A stretch of DNA of 64,000 nucleotides from assembly GCF_001262635.1 (NCBI RefSeq), contig NZ_JXYH01000013.1, positions 18,521 through 82,520 on the forward strand, read 5' to 3'. The stretch is from Aestuariivita boseongensis (GTDB lineage: Bacteria > Pseudomonadota > Alphaproteobacteria > Rhodobacterales > Rhodobacteraceae). Position numbers and translations under genes: made by a program. The notes under the pieces are model-generated. The model was not told the DNA's origin, did no database searches, and saw only the letters and a program-made list of their open reading frames with translations. Shown piece by piece: positions 51,536-60,375 of this stretch; positions within the stretch are counted from its first letter, which is position 1, and each line of letters begins with the position of its first letter.

Positions 51536-52294
51536 TCAGATCTCTTTCTTGCCGCGCAGAGTTCGGATCACGATAGGCAGTGCCGCCAGCGCCGCCAAGC
51601 CCAGGATTGGCCCCAACACCTGGGGCGACCACAAGAGCGACAGGTCGGGCATTCCGCCCCGGTCGAAAACCTCGCCCACGCCGACGCCGATCCAGGTGAA
51701 AACGATCGCCCCCGGAATGATGCCCACTGCCGTGGTCCAGAGGAAATTGAAGAACCGCACGCCCACCAGCGCGGGCAGCAGATTGGCCACGAAGAACGGC
51801 ACTGCAGGCACAAGGCGAAGCAGGAACAGCACGCTGATCTCGTTCTCCTGCAGGCCCTGTTGCAGTTTCTTCAGCTTCCCGTCCGAGGCCTCCATCTTTG
51901 CCATCAGCACTTCACCCAGCCCGGCGCGGGCAGCGATGAAGATCAGACTGGCGCCGATGGTGGCGGCGATCACGTTGAACGCCGTGCCGGCCACCAGCCC
52001 GAACAGAAACCCGCCGGTGACCGAAGCAACAGCGGCGCCGGGCAGTGAAAAGGCCACGATCAACACGTAAACGGTAATGAAAATCGCCGCGAGACCGAAG
52101 AAGTTTTCGTCGCGGAAAGCCAGCAAAGCCTCCCGATTATCGCGCAGCGTGTCGAAACTGATCGTATCCCGCAGAAGAAAAGCACCAATCGCGGCGACCG
52201 TCAGAATGACGATCAGCGGCAGATGCCGCAGATATCCCGGCTTTTCCCTTTCCCGGTCCATGCTGGCGGGGGCATTCTGGGCCTGATCGGACAT
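51536..52294 (-). CDS. TVP38/TMEM64-family membrane protein
   Basis: A 252-residue protein with about six hydrophobic segments and the SNARE-associated (DedA-like) core: FSLPGAAVASVTGGFLFGLVAGTAFNVIAATIGASLIF, then RLVPAVPFFVANLLPALVGV. Related proteins act in lipid or undecaprenyl-phosphate flipping; this member's substrate is unknown. The ATG at 52294 has AAGGAAG upstream; the longer frame lacks support. It starts the leftward operon TVP38-flavoprotein-histidine kinase and diverges from rpmH. Confidence 0.88.
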   Translation of the reverse strand: MSDQAQNAPASMDREREKPGYLRHLPLIVILTVAAIGAFLLRDTISFDTLRDNREALLAFRDENFFGLAAIFITVYVLIVAFSLPGAAVASVTGGFLFGLVAGTAFNVIAATIGASLIFIAARAGLGEVLMAKMEASDGKLKKLQQGLQENEISVLFLLRLVPAVPFFVANLLPALVGVRFFNFLWTTAVGIIPGAIVFTWIGVGVGEVFDRGGMPDLSLLWSPQVLGPILGLAALAALPIVIRTLRGKKEI

Positions 52295-52489
52295 CGTGTC
52301 TTCCTTGCGCTTGACTTGCCTCAACATGCGCCTCCCCGCCCTGAAGGTGTAGCCAGATCACGGGCGCTTGATCGCCAGTGACATCGCTTGTGCGCTTTTC
52401 TCATGTGACCGGCAGTGATTGAAACATTTCCCTGGGAAAACACAGGGGCGATTGTTGCAAGAAAACCCGCTTTTTCACGCCTAACGGGT

Positions 52490-52518
52490 TTGACTTGTGC
52501 CAAAAGGCGCTTTAGAGG
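52490..52518 (+). promoter_or_regulatory. Sigma-70-type promoter of rpmH
   Basis: TTGACT (52490-52495) and TAGAGG (52513-52518) are separated by 17 bp, about 66 bp before the rpmH ATG. The -35 box differs from consensus at one base and the -10 box keeps the conserved first T and A. The rest of the gap (52295-52489) contains a GGGTTT/AAACCC-type inverted repeat near 52469-52491 and no gene. Confidence 0.7.
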
Positions 52519-52584
52519 ACGGGCTTCGAATGCACCACCGGGGGCGAATCCGCGCCGCCTGGCCCGAATTTTGGAGACGGAGCG

Positions 52585-52719
52585 ATGAAACGCACCTTTC
52601 AACCCTCGAACCTGGTACGCAAACGCCGCCACGGTTTCCGCGCACGCATGGCAACCAAAGCCGGCCGCAAGATCCTGAATGCACGCCGCGCACGCGGCCG
52701 TAAAGTGCTGAGCGCGTAA
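52585..52719 (+). CDS. rpmH: 50S ribosomal protein L34
   Basis: A 44-residue, highly basic protein that matches L34 over its full length: [19 protein letters not shown], then [29 protein letters not shown] lies about nine bases before the ATG. It is the first gene of the conserved rpmH-rnpA-yidD group; dnaA is not next to it here. Confidence 0.98.
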   Translation: MKRTFQPSNLVRKRRHGFRARMATKAGRKILNARRARGRKVLSA

Positions 52720-52742
52720 GCTCTCGGCCAATCTTCACGGTT

Positions 52743-53153
52743 ATGACACCGCCGGAGGCCCCAGAGGATGGCACAGCCACCGAAGGGAATGCGCCTCCGG
52801 CGGTGTCCGTTTGTGTGACGGGTCTCAAACACAGATCGGATTTCCTGCGCGCCGCAAAGGCCCGCAGGCAGGGCACCAAGGGGATGATGGTGCAGGGGCG
52901 AAAGCGCGCCCCCGGTGAGGCGGACGGCATCCGCGTGGGCTTTACCTGTTCCAAGAAGGTTGGCAACGCGGTCGCGCGCAACCGCGCCAAACGCCGGATG
53001 CGCGAAGTCGCGCGGCTGGTTCTTCCCGACGCGGGGCGCGACGGCTGGGATTACGTCCTGATCGGCCGGGCAGAAGCGACCGCCGCCCGCCCGTTCGACA
53101 AGCTGCAGGACGACTTGCGCTTTGCGCTTTCGAAAATACATGAAGCCACATGA
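52743..53153 (+). CDS. rnpA: Ribonuclease P protein component
   Basis: A 136-residue basic protein, the protein cofactor of RNase P. The RNP motif [26 protein letters not shown] (about 66-91) carries the Arg-rich helix. The N-terminal 20 residues are an acidic extension not found in many homologues, so translation could in principle begin later. Overlap with yidD is ATGA. It follows rpmH by 23 bp. Confidence 0.96.
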   Translation: MTPPEAPEDGTATEGNAPPAVSVCVTGLKHRSDFLRAAKARRQGTKGMMVQGRKRAPGEADGIRVGFTCSKKVGNAVARNRAKRRMREVARLVLPDAGRDGWDYVLIGRAEATAARPFDKLQDDLRFALSKIHEAT

Positions 53154-53386
53154 GCCCACTTGCCCATATCGCCGCATTGCCCGTGCGCGCCTATCGGCTG
53201 ATCTTTTCGCCATGGGTCGGGTTTAACTGCCGATATCAACCGACCTGCAGCGCTTATGCGCTGGAAGCGCTGGAAAAACACGGGGCTTTTCGGGGCAGTC
53301 TTCTGACACTCAGGCGGATCGGGCGGTGCCATCCGCTGGGAAGTTCCGGCTATGACCCGGTGCCCGAACCCGAAGACAGGCCGTAG
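53150..53386 (+). CDS. yidD: Membrane protein insertion efficiency factor YidD
   Basis: A 78-residue YidD with the conserved cysteine-containing segment [49 protein letters not shown]. YidD aids YidC-dependent insertion of membrane proteins. In many bacteria yidC follows directly, but here five other genes separate them. The start overlaps the rnpA stop (ATGA). A palindrome CGGGAC/GTCCCG follows the stop codon. Confidence 0.96.
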   Translation: MSPLAHIAALPVRAYRLIFSPWVGFNCRYQPTCSAYALEALEKHGAFRGSLLTLRRIGRCHPLGSSGYDPVPEPEDRP

Positions 53387-53388
53387 GA

Positions 53389-53402
53389 CGGGACTTGTCC
53401 CG
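53389..53402. terminator. Short palindrome between convergent yidD and hydrolase genes
   Basis: The arms CGGGAC and GTCCCG flank a TT loop in the 18-bp gap between the two stop codons. The same GGGAC/GTCCC stem recurs at 63954-63975 with longer arms. No U-tract is visible, so termination is only probable. Confidence 0.5.
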
Positions 53403-53404
53403 CC

Positions 53405-54373
53405 TCAGACGATCAGTTCCAGCCTGCTGCCCCTGCCCACCCGCGTGACGATGCGGTTGCGGTCCACATCGCCTTTCACCGTTTCGGTCACATCACGCAT
53501 GAACGTGTCGTCCCAGAAATACCAGGTGTGACTGTCATTGGGCAGATGGTCGAACTTGTGCTTGTTGGCCTCGTAATAGGTGCCGGTATCGACCTCCACC
53601 GCCTTGCCGGGCGCGTCAGAGGGCAGACCCACCCGACCCACGCGCGGGCTCACCCCCACCCGTTTGATGTTCGACAGCGACAGCGCGGCATCGAACGGGT
53701 TGGAGTAATTCGTCAGTCGCACGCAATGGCGATAGAGCGAGCTGGTCTTCGGGTTGCCATCCGTCAAAGAGCTGGTCGACACATCGCCCGACACCAGCAT
53801 CACCTGACTGACTGACCAGCTGTTGGCGGCGATGGCAGGCCGGTCATCCGCATCGTCAAAGGCTTCGCGGACCACATAGGCGCCCATGGAATGGGCCAGA
53901 AGATGCATATTGATCTCGCAATCCGGGGTCTGGCGTTCGGCAAAAGCGGCAATGCCCGCATCCACCAGGTACCGCGCTGTCTGTTTCGCGTCAGACCGGT
54001 CTTCGAGATAATTCAGCGCGGAAGAGGCCGAAGGCCAGTCGAAGCTGACAACAACACCTTCAAACCCGTGCTTTTCGACGCCCTTGCGGATCAGGCGGTG
54101 CCGTTCCAGCATGGTTGAGGTCGGCGTGTTGAAGCCGTGGACATAGATCAGGATATCGCCCTTGGGTTCGCCCGTTCGCGGGTTCAGTCCGGATTTTGCG
54201 TGGGCCATCACTTCCCTGGCCCATTTGTCGGGCATGCCGCTACCTGCTGAACCGATCTGATGCGTCGGATCAATATCCGCGGAATTCTCGGGCACTTTCA
54301 GAAAATAGGTGCTGCCCGGCTCATTGGTGAACGCGCCTTTGCGCACACGGCGCACGGTAAAAATGTAATCCAT
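53405..54373 (-). CDS. Alpha/beta hydrolase of the DUF900 type
   Basis: A 322-residue serine hydrolase. The segment DILIYVHGFNT gives the oxyanion strand, VVVSFDWPS is the DUF900 marker and LLAHSMGAYV holds the nucleophile Ser in the G/A-x-S-x-G elbow (here AHSMG). LVSGDVSTSSL supplies the acid region. There is no signal peptide in the chosen frame. The ATG at 54373 has AAAGGA eight bases upstream; an in-frame start 27 codons earlier would read through an octamer repeat and is rejected. Substrate unknown, probably an ester or lipid. Confidence 0.85.
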   Translation of the reverse strand: MDYIFTVRRVRKGAFTNEPGSTYFLKVPENSADIDPTHQIGSAGSGMPDKWAREVMAHAKSGLNPRTGEPKGDILIYVHGFNTPTSTMLERHRLIRKGVEKHGFEGVVVSFDWPSASSALNYLEDRSDAKQTARYLVDAGIAAFAERQTPDCEINMHLLAHSMGAYVVREAFDDADDRPAIAANSWSVSQVMLVSGDVSTSSLTDGNPKTSSLYRHCVRLTNYSNPFDAALSLSNIKRVGVSPRVGRVGLPSDAPGKAVEVDTGTYYEANKHKFDHLPNDSHTWYFWDDTFMRDVTETVKGDVDRNRIVTRVGRGSRLELIV

Positions 54374-54400
54374 CAAAACATCCTTTCCCGGCCCGACAGG

Positions 54401-54432
54401 CCGCAAAACCGCAAAACCGCAAAACCGCAAAA
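54401..54432 (-). repeat. Four exact copies of an 8-bp tandem repeat upstream of the hydrolase gene
   Basis: The plus strand has the unit CCGCAAAA four times without interruption. On the minus strand, the transcribed direction of the hydrolase, it is TTTTGCGG four times, ending 27 bp before the ATG at 54373. The unit is not a multiple of three, so it is outside coding sequence or would shift frame. Slippage could change promoter spacing or leader length. Confidence 0.85.
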
Positions 54433-54516
54433 GATAAACTGCGGGAGACGACATGCAGTCTTGGATGGATTATCAATTGACGCAAGGTCAGGTTTCCCTG
54501 ACCGGCGGGGCGGCGC

Positions 54517-55044
54517 TCAGAGTTTCTCGAAGGTGATAATGACCTCGCCGATATCGACGCCGAAGCGTTTCATATAGGCGCGGTTCAAAAGCCGGTCTTC
54601 GGACAGCAGCCACATCCAATCGTCGAAAGTCACGCGCAGCGTGCCGTCGGGCACCGGCAGGTCGATGGTGTATTGCCAGTTGAAGGTATCGCCGCGCTCC
54701 TGACCGCTGGCCGTGCCGATGACGCCGGGCGCAGTGCCAGTCCAGCTGTCGGGGCCGGTCTTTGTCAATGTCCAGATGCGCTGTTCGGTCGAGCCGTCCT
54801 CATAGACGAAATCTTCGACCAGTTTCAGCCGGCTGCCATCCCATGTGCCGGTGATATCGACCTCGAACCGGCGGCGGACGGTGCCGAAGACGTCCTGAAA
54901 CTGGCCATAGGCTTTGGATTTTCCGGCGAAGAAGACCTCCAGATCCAGTTTGCGGTCTGACAGGTGTGCATCCTCCAGCGCCGGTTTGCCGGTGCAGGCA
55001 GCAACCAGAAAGGCAAGAGCGAGAAAGATCAGGATACGGAACAT
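54517..55044 (-). CDS. DUF3833 lipoprotein
   Basis: A 175-residue predicted lipoprotein. [19 protein letters not shown] has the lipobox VAAC with Cys17. The mature part fits DUF3833: [65 protein letters not shown] and VIITFEKL. The function of the family is not known. It diverges from ttcA across 124 bp and lies upstream of the hydrolase gene in the same direction. Confidence 0.88.
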   Translation of the reverse strand: MFRILIFLALAFLVAACTGKPALEDAHLSDRKLDLEVFFAGKSKAYGQFQDVFGTVRRRFEVDITGTWDGSRLKLVEDFVYEDGSTEQRIWTLTKTGPDSWTGTAPGVIGTASGQERGDTFNWQYTIDLPVPDGTLRVTFDDWMWLLSEDRLLNRAYMKRFGVDIGEVIITFEKL

Positions 55045-55168
55045 GGGCTGCTATCATGGCTATTGGCTTTTGCCTGAACTGGCGCAAATGCGCCAAAGGT
55101 CCAGTGCAGCCCTTGTTGCGAGCGGGGATTTCTTGCCCAGCGCAGCGGAACGCACTAAAGCATCGCGC

Positions 55169-56068
55169 ATGCGTGATACAGCTGATGACGATATCCACCC
55201 GCTTTTTGCCGGCGCCCCGGACAGCACCGAATTTCGGAAGCTGCGCAAGCGCATTGTACGCCAGACCCGCGAGGCGATTGACCAATATGGCATGATCGAC
55301 CGCACCGCGCGCGGGGGCGATGATGGGCAGAAACCGAAGTGGCTGGTCTGTCTGTCCGGCGGGAAAGACAGCTATACCCTTCTGGCCGTGCTGCACGAGC
55401 TGCAATGGCGCGGCCTTCTGCCGGTTGATATACTTGCCTGCAATCTGGATCAGGGACAGCCGGGTTTTCCCGCGACCGTCCTGCCCGAGTTTCTTGAGCG
55501 CATGGGCGTGCCGCACCGGATCGAATACCAGGACACCTATTCGGTCGTGGTCGACAAGGTGCCACAGGGCCGGACCTATTGCGCGCTGTGTTCGCGTCTG
55601 CGGCGTGGGCATTTGTACCGCATTGCGCGGGAGGAAGGCTGTTCGGCGGTGGTTTTAGGCCATCACCGCGATGACATTCTGGAAACCTTTTTCATGAACC
55701 TGTTCCATGGCGGACGTCTGGCGACGATGCCGCCCAAGCTGGTGAATGAAGAGGGCGACTTGTTTGTCTATCGCCCGCTTGCCCATGTGTCAGAGGCCGA
55801 TTGCGAGAAATTCGCCCGCGCCATGCAATACCCGATCATTCCCTGCGATCTGTGCGGCTCGCAGGACGGCTTGCAGCGTCAGCAGGTCAAACAGATCCTC
55901 GATGGGTGGGAAAGAAACAGCCCCGGCAGGCGGCAGGTCATGTTCCGCGCGCTGATGAATGCGCGGCCGTCGCACCTTCTGGACCCGAAACTGTTCGATT
56001 TCGTGGGGCTTGCAAGAAAATCGGAACAATTTGAGCAAAACGACAGCGACATTCCGCGGCTGAGTTAA
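55169..56068 (+). CDS. ttcA: tRNA 2-thiocytidine biosynthesis protein TtcA
   Basis: A 299-residue adenylating thiolase that thiolates cytidine 32 of some tRNAs. The PP-loop SGGKDS (63-68) and the two CxxC motifs that bind the Fe-S cluster ([11 protein letters not shown] and PCDLCGSQ) are intact. [19 protein letters not shown] is the family signature. The ATG at 55169 starts 62 residues before the PP-loop, as in E. coli; the longer open frame upstream is not supported. Confidence 0.94.
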   Translation: MRDTADDDIHPLFAGAPDSTEFRKLRKRIVRQTREAIDQYGMIDRTARGGDDGQKPKWLVCLSGGKDSYTLLAVLHELQWRGLLPVDILACNLDQGQPGFPATVLPEFLERMGVPHRIEYQDTYSVVVDKVPQGRTYCALCSRLRRGHLYRIAREEGCSAVVLGHHRDDILETFFMNLFHGGRLATMPPKLVNEEGDLFVYRPLAHVSEADCEKFARAMQYPIIPCDLCGSQDGLQRQQVKQILDGWERNSPGRRQVMFRALMNARPSHLLDPKLFDFVGLARKSEQFEQNDSDIPRLS

Positions 56069-56126
56069 CAGCCCGGATACTTTGCCCGGTTAGCGTGCCT
56101 GCGACTGATGAAGGAGGCCCGCCTAT

Positions 56127-57662
56127 ATGTTCGCGCGCAATCGCTGGTACACCCTGTATGCGGGTCGGATCGTTTGCATGTCCTGGGCGCTTGCTCTGCT
56201 ACCGGCTGTTTTGCTGAGTGGGTACTTTTTGGGTGGGGAACGCTGGCTGGTGATTTTGGCCTTTACCTGCCCAATGGCGCTGCTTTTGCTGCGGCTTGCC
56301 GATCCGACACGCGGGGTTGGGCAAGGTCTGCGCGATGACCGCACGGGGCTGCTTTTGCAGCCGGGCTTTGATACCGCGCTGGCAGAGGTTTGGGGCCAAA
56401 CCCACGCGGGCGGTCAGAAATCAGCCTGTTTCCTTGTGGAAATTGACGACGCGGACGATCTTATGGCCCGCCACGGCCAGGCGGCTTTGGATCAGATCGC
56501 GCAAAGCACGGCCGATCGTATATTGAGCGCGCTGAGGGACGCAGATCATGTTGCACGGCTTGGCGATGCGCGCTTTGCCATTTGCCTGTCACCTATGCAG
56601 CAACTGGATCTGGAGAGGGGGCTTCAGATCTCGGGCCGGTTGCAGGCGGTGCTGGAGGAGCCTGTGATCCTGGACGGATTGACCGTGTATGTGTCCTGTT
56701 CGGTGGGCTTTTGCCTGCGCAACCGGGCCCCGGGCGCCGATTGGCGCAGCTGGCTTGCCGCTTCGCAGCTGGCGCTGGCGCAGGCGCGGCAAAACGGTCC
56801 GTCTTCGATCCGCGCCTACACGCCTGAGATGCAGGCGCGCCATGACGTGGAAACCAGTCTGCGCAGTGACGTGATGCAGGCGCTGGAGGATCAGGCGTTT
56901 CAGGCCTGGTTCCAGCCGCAGATCAACACGGATACGGGCCGGGTTTCGGGGTTCGAGGCGCTGGCGCGCTGGCCCGATGCGGCGCGCGGCCCCGTAACCC
57001 CGGATCAGTTCCTGCCTGCCATCGCCGAACAGGGGCAGATGCCCCGCTTGACCCGAATGATTCTGCGCCAGGCCCTGCAGGCATTGGTTTGTTGGGATAA
57101 TTCAGGCCATGACGTCCCCAGTGTGGCCGTGAACCTTTCACCGCAGGATCTTATGGACCCCGCCTTGCCCGACACCATCGCCTGGGAGCTTGAGCGCTTT
57201 GATCTTGCACCCGAACGCCTTTGCCTTGAGGTGCTGGAAACCGTGGTGGCCGACGCGCCCAGCGATATCACCGTGCGCAACCTGACGCGGCTGCACGATC
57301 TTGGATGCGCCATTGATCTGGATGATTTCGGCACGGGCCATGCGTCAATTGCCGCGCTCAAGCGGTTTCCGGTGACCCGGATCAAGATCGACCGGTCCTT
57401 CGTGGTCAAATGCGACCAGGACCGTGATCAGCAACGCCTTATCAGCGCCCTGCTGACCATGGCGGAGCGGCTTGAGCTTGAAACGCTGGCAGAAGGGGTG
57501 GAAACCGCGGGCGAACATGCGCTTCTGGCGCAGCTTGGATGCGGCCATGTGCAGGGTTTCGGCATCGCGCGACCGATGCCGGTGGAGGAAACCGGCGCGT
57601 GGCTTGAGCAGCATCACGCCAAACTGGCCGCACCGCCACAGATCAAGCGCCGCACCGGCTGA
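56127..57662 (+). CDS. Membrane EAL-domain c-di-GMP phosphodiesterase with degenerate GGDEF
   Basis: A 511-residue protein with two N-terminal hydrophobic segments (about 16-33 and 40-57), a GGDEF-like domain and an EAL domain (about 245-495). The GGDEF site reads RLGDARFAICL, lacking the GG(D/E)EF signature, so cyclase activity is unlikely. The EAL domain keeps GFEALARW, NLSPQDL, LEVLET, DLDDFGTGHASIAALKRFPVTRIKIDRSF and AEGVET, so phosphodiesterase activity is likely. AAGGAGG precedes the ATG. It lies alone between ttcA and yidC. Confidence 0.9.
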   Translation: MFARNRWYTLYAGRIVCMSWALALLPAVLLSGYFLGGERWLVILAFTCPMALLLLRLADPTRGVGQGLRDDRTGLLLQPGFDTALAEVWGQTHAGGQKSACFLVEIDDADDLMARHGQAALDQIAQSTADRILSALRDADHVARLGDARFAICLSPMQQLDLERGLQISGRLQAVLEEPVILDGLTVYVSCSVGFCLRNRAPGADWRSWLAASQLALAQARQNGPSSIRAYTPEMQARHDVETSLRSDVMQALEDQAFQAWFQPQINTDTGRVSGFEALARWPDAARGPVTPDQFLPAIAEQGQMPRLTRMILRQALQALVCWDNSGHDVPSVAVNLSPQDLMDPALPDTIAWELERFDLAPERLCLEVLETVVADAPSDITVRNLTRLHDLGCAIDLDDFGTGHASIAALKRFPVTRIKIDRSFVVKCDQDRDQQRLISALLTMAERLELETLAEGVETAGEHALLAQLGCGHVQGFGIARPMPVEETGAWLEQHHAKLAAPPQIKRRTG

Positions 57663-57692
57663 ACCGTCTTCAATCGCTGACCTTGGGTGACA

Positions 57693-57711
57693 GGGCGCGG
57701 CGCGCGCGCCC
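57693..57711. terminator. Possible hairpin after the EAL gene
   Basis: Arms GGGCGC and GCGCCC pair around a 7-nt GC-rich loop, 30 bp after the EAL stop codon. No U-tract follows, so this is only a candidate. Confidence 0.35.
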
Positions 57712-57728
57712 AGTTCGCCGGAATCTGC

Positions 57729-57757
57729 TTGACCTTTGGGCTGGCACTCTGTTGAAC
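57729..57757 (+). promoter_or_regulatory. Possible promoter of yidC
   Basis: TTGACC and TTGAAC are separated by 17 bp, about 37 bp before the yidC ATG. The -35 match is good and the -10 match is moderate. It is the only good pair in the gap 57663-57793. Confidence 0.5.
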
Positions 57758-57793
57758 CCACCTGTCTGGAAACGCATGAGGTAGCGGCCCGTT

Positions 57794-59623
57794 ATGGACG
57801 ATCAGAACAAGAATCTCATCCTCGCGACTGCGCTGAGCTTTCTCGTCATTCTGGTGTGGTTTGTTCTTTTCCCACCCCCAGAACCCGAGCCGCTGACCGA
57901 ACCGCCCGCTGCCGCCACAACCGTGCCTGCCGAGGGCGAAACCGCTGCAGTCCCGCAAGCGGCCGGTCCCACAGGTGACACGGCCACGCCCCAGACCGAC
58001 ACGCGCCAGGACGCGCTGGCAGCAGCACCGCGGATCGAGATTGACACACCGCGCCTCAGCGGCTCCATCTCGCTTCTGGGCGGACGCATCGACGATCTGT
58101 CGCTCAAGGATTACCGGGTGGAAAACACACCCGACGCCCCCATCGTGACCATGCTGTCGCCGGTCGATGGGCCCAACGCCTATTACGCGCTTTACGGCTG
58201 GGCCGCCGGTGCGGGTTTGAGCGCCGATCTGGTGCCCGGACCGAACACCGTCTGGTCGCTGGCGGATGGCGGCACGCTGACCCCCGAAACCCCGGTCACG
58301 CTGAGCTGGGACAATGGCGCCGGCCTGACCTTCACCCGCGTCATCGCGATTGACGACGATTACATGTTCGATGTCACCCAAAGCGTGCAGAATACAGGCG
58401 CGGGCACCGTGACCCTTGCGCCCTATGGCATCATCGCCCGACATGGAGAGCCGCAGGATCTGAAAAACTTCTTCATTCTGCATGAAGGCGCCATTGCCAT
58501 GGCCGATGGGGAACTGATCGAAACCGATTATGACGATATCGATCCGGCTGCCGATCACGATGCCCGCACCGTGGCCGGAAACGGCTGGACCGGGTTTACC
58601 GATCACTATTGGATGACCACGCTGATCCCCAAACCGGGCACGGCATTTGAATTCAGCACGATCCGCGACACCGTGCGCGACATATATCAGACCACCACCA
58701 AGCTGCCGACCGTGACGCTGGCGGCCGATGAAAGCATTGCCTTCTCGACCCAGCTTTTCGCCGGTGCCAAGGAATGGGACGCGGTGCGTCAGTACCAAAG
58801 CGATGGGATCGAGGGCTTTGTCGATTCGATTGACTGGGGCTGGTTCTTCTTCCTGACGAAGCCGATCTTCTGGCTGCTGCATGAAATCAACCTTCTGATC
58901 GGCAATATGGGCTGGTCGATCATCGCGCTGACGCTGATCATCAAGGCGATCCTCTTCCCGCTGGCATTCAAATCCTATGTCTCCATGGCGAAGATGAAGG
59001 AACTCCAGCCGCAGATGGAGGCGCTGAAGGAACGCGCAGGCGACGACCGCCAGAAGCTGCAGCAAGGCATGATGGAGCTTTACAAGAAGGAGAAAGTGAA
59101 CCCGGCTGCGGGTTGTCTGCCGATCCTTCTGCAGATCCCGATCTTCTTCTCGCTTTACAAGGTGATCTTTGTCACGATCGAACTGCGGCACGCACCATGG
59201 CTGGGCCCCTTCCAGGACCTGTCGGCGCCTGACCCGACCTCGATCCTTAACCTCTTTGGTCTGCTGGGCAATCCGGGGCCCGAGCCGGGATCGCTGATGG
59301 CGCTTTTCTTCATCGGGATCCTGCCCTTGCTGCTGGGTATCTCGATGTGGCTGCAGCAAAAGCTGAACCCGGCACCAACGGACCCCACGCAGAAGATGAT
59401 CTTCGCCTGGTTGCCCTGGGTCTTCATGTTCATGCTGGGCGGGTTTGCCTCGGGTCTGGTGATCTACTGGATTGCGAACAACACAATCACCTTCATCCAG
59501 CAATACACGATCATGCGCAGCCAGGGGTACAAGCCGGATGTCTTCGGCAACATCCGCGAAAGCTTCAAGCGTGACGGCAAGGCGGAAGCCAAGCCCAAGG
59601 GCGGCGACAAGGGCAAAGGCTAA
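57794..59623 (+). CDS. yidC: Membrane protein insertase YidC
   Basis: A 609-residue Gram-negative YidC: TM1 at about 8-25, a Pro/Ala/Thr-rich linker, the large periplasmic P1 domain to about residue 350, and five C-terminal helices. Signatures are NMGWSIIALTLIIKAILFPLAFKSYVSMAKMKELQPQMEALKE and NPAAGCLPILLQIPIFFSLYKVIF. It inserts and folds inner-membrane proteins with or without SecYEG. Its stop TAA overlaps the start of the MOSC gene (TAATG). Confidence 0.97.
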   Translation: MDDQNKNLILATALSFLVILVWFVLFPPPEPEPLTEPPAAATTVPAEGETAAVPQAAGPTGDTATPQTDTRQDALAAAPRIEIDTPRLSGSISLLGGRIDDLSLKDYRVENTPDAPIVTMLSPVDGPNAYYALYGWAAGAGLSADLVPGPNTVWSLADGGTLTPETPVTLSWDNGAGLTFTRVIAIDDDYMFDVTQSVQNTGAGTVTLAPYGIIARHGEPQDLKNFFILHEGAIAMADGELIETDYDDIDPAADHDARTVAGNGWTGFTDHYWMTTLIPKPGTAFEFSTIRDTVRDIYQTTTKLPTVTLAADESIAFSTQLFAGAKEWDAVRQYQSDGIEGFVDSIDWGWFFFLTKPIFWLLHEINLLIGNMGWSIIALTLIIKAILFPLAFKSYVSMAKMKELQPQMEALKERAGDDRQKLQQGMMELYKKEKVNPAAGCLPILLQIPIFFSLYKVIFVTIELRHAPWLGPFQDLSAPDPTSILNLFGLLGNPGPEPGSLMALFFIGILPLLLGISMWLQQKLNPAPTDPTQKMIFAWLPWVFMFMLGGFASGLVIYWIANNTITFIQQYTIMRSQGYKPDVFGNIRESFKRDGKAEAKPKGGDKGKG

Positions 59624-60375
59624 TGACGGGCGCGGTCACCCAGCTGTGGCGGCATCCGATCAAAAGCCATGGGCGCGAGGCGCTTGAACGTGTGACCGCG
59701 GTCGCCGGTCAGGCGCTGCCCTTTGATCGGTTCTGGGCCGTGCAGCATGACCACTCCAAACATGACGGAGAGGGCTGGGCCGATTGCATGAATTTCATGA
59801 TCGGCACCCGTACCCCGGGGTTGGCAGGCCTGTGGGCCAAGCTGGACGAGGGCCCGCGCCGCGTCACGCTGAGCCATGAAAAACTCGGCAAGCTAACCTT
59901 TCACCCCGACGATTATCTTGAGGCCAGTCAGTTCCTGGCCTGGATTGCCCCACTGATCCCTGAAAACCGCGCCCAGCCACGCCGCGTGGTTCAAGCCGGG
60001 ACCCGGGGCATGACGGATACCGATTACCCGTCGGTGTCGATCATGAATGAAAGCTCGCACCGCGCGGTGTCGCAAAAGCTGGGCCGCCCGATCGAGACGG
60101 AGCGCTGGCGCGGCAATGTCTGGTTCGACGGGCTTGCCCCCTGGGAGGAGTTCGACTGGCTGGGCAAGACGATACGCGTGGGTGGCACCGTGCTGCAGGT
60201 GCAGGACCGCATCGAGCGCTGCCTGCATACCGCTGCAAATCCCAAGACCGGCGTGCGCGATGCCGACACTCTGGGCGCCCTGCGCTCCGGTTGGGACCAT
60301 CAGGATTTCGGCGTCTATGCCCAGGTGATCGAAGGCGGCGACATTGCGATTGGCGACAAGGTCGAACTTGCATGA
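59623..60375 (+). CDS. MOSC domain-containing protein
   Basis: A 250-residue protein: an N-terminal MOSC_N-type beta-barrel starting VTQLWRHPIKSHGREALERVTA, then a MOSC domain with PVSI-like (YPSVSIMNESSHRAVSQKLG) and a late cysteine in IERCLHTAANPKTG. MOSC proteins bind molybdenum cofactor and sulfur and include mARC-type reductases (nitrogen-hydroxylated substrates). It fits the several Mo-cofactor genes in the window. Start overlaps yidC (TAATG) and its end overlaps engB (ATGA). Confidence 0.88.
   Translation: MTGAVTQLWRHPIKSHGREALERVTAVAGQALPFDRFWAVQHDHSKHDGEGWADCMNFMIGTRTPGLAGLWAKLDEGPRRVTLSHEKLGKLTFHPDDYLEASQFLAWIAPLIPENRAQPRRVVQAGTRGMTDTDYPSVSIMNESSHRAVSQKLGRPIETERWRGNVWFDGLAPWEEFDWLGKTIRVGGTVLQVQDRIERCLHTAANPKTGVRDADTLGALRSGWDHQDFGVYAQVIEGGDIAIGDKVELA

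Noticed and set aside
57614..59503. 629-codon open frame on the minus strand
   Set aside because: Antisense to yidC; the plus-strand protein is clearly YidC.
52490..59623. Chromosomal origin, because rpmH-rnpA-yidD and yidC often lie next to dnaA and oriC
   Set aside because: No dnaA, dnaN or gidB is present, no cluster of DnaA boxes is visible, and the composition is ordinary coding DNA.
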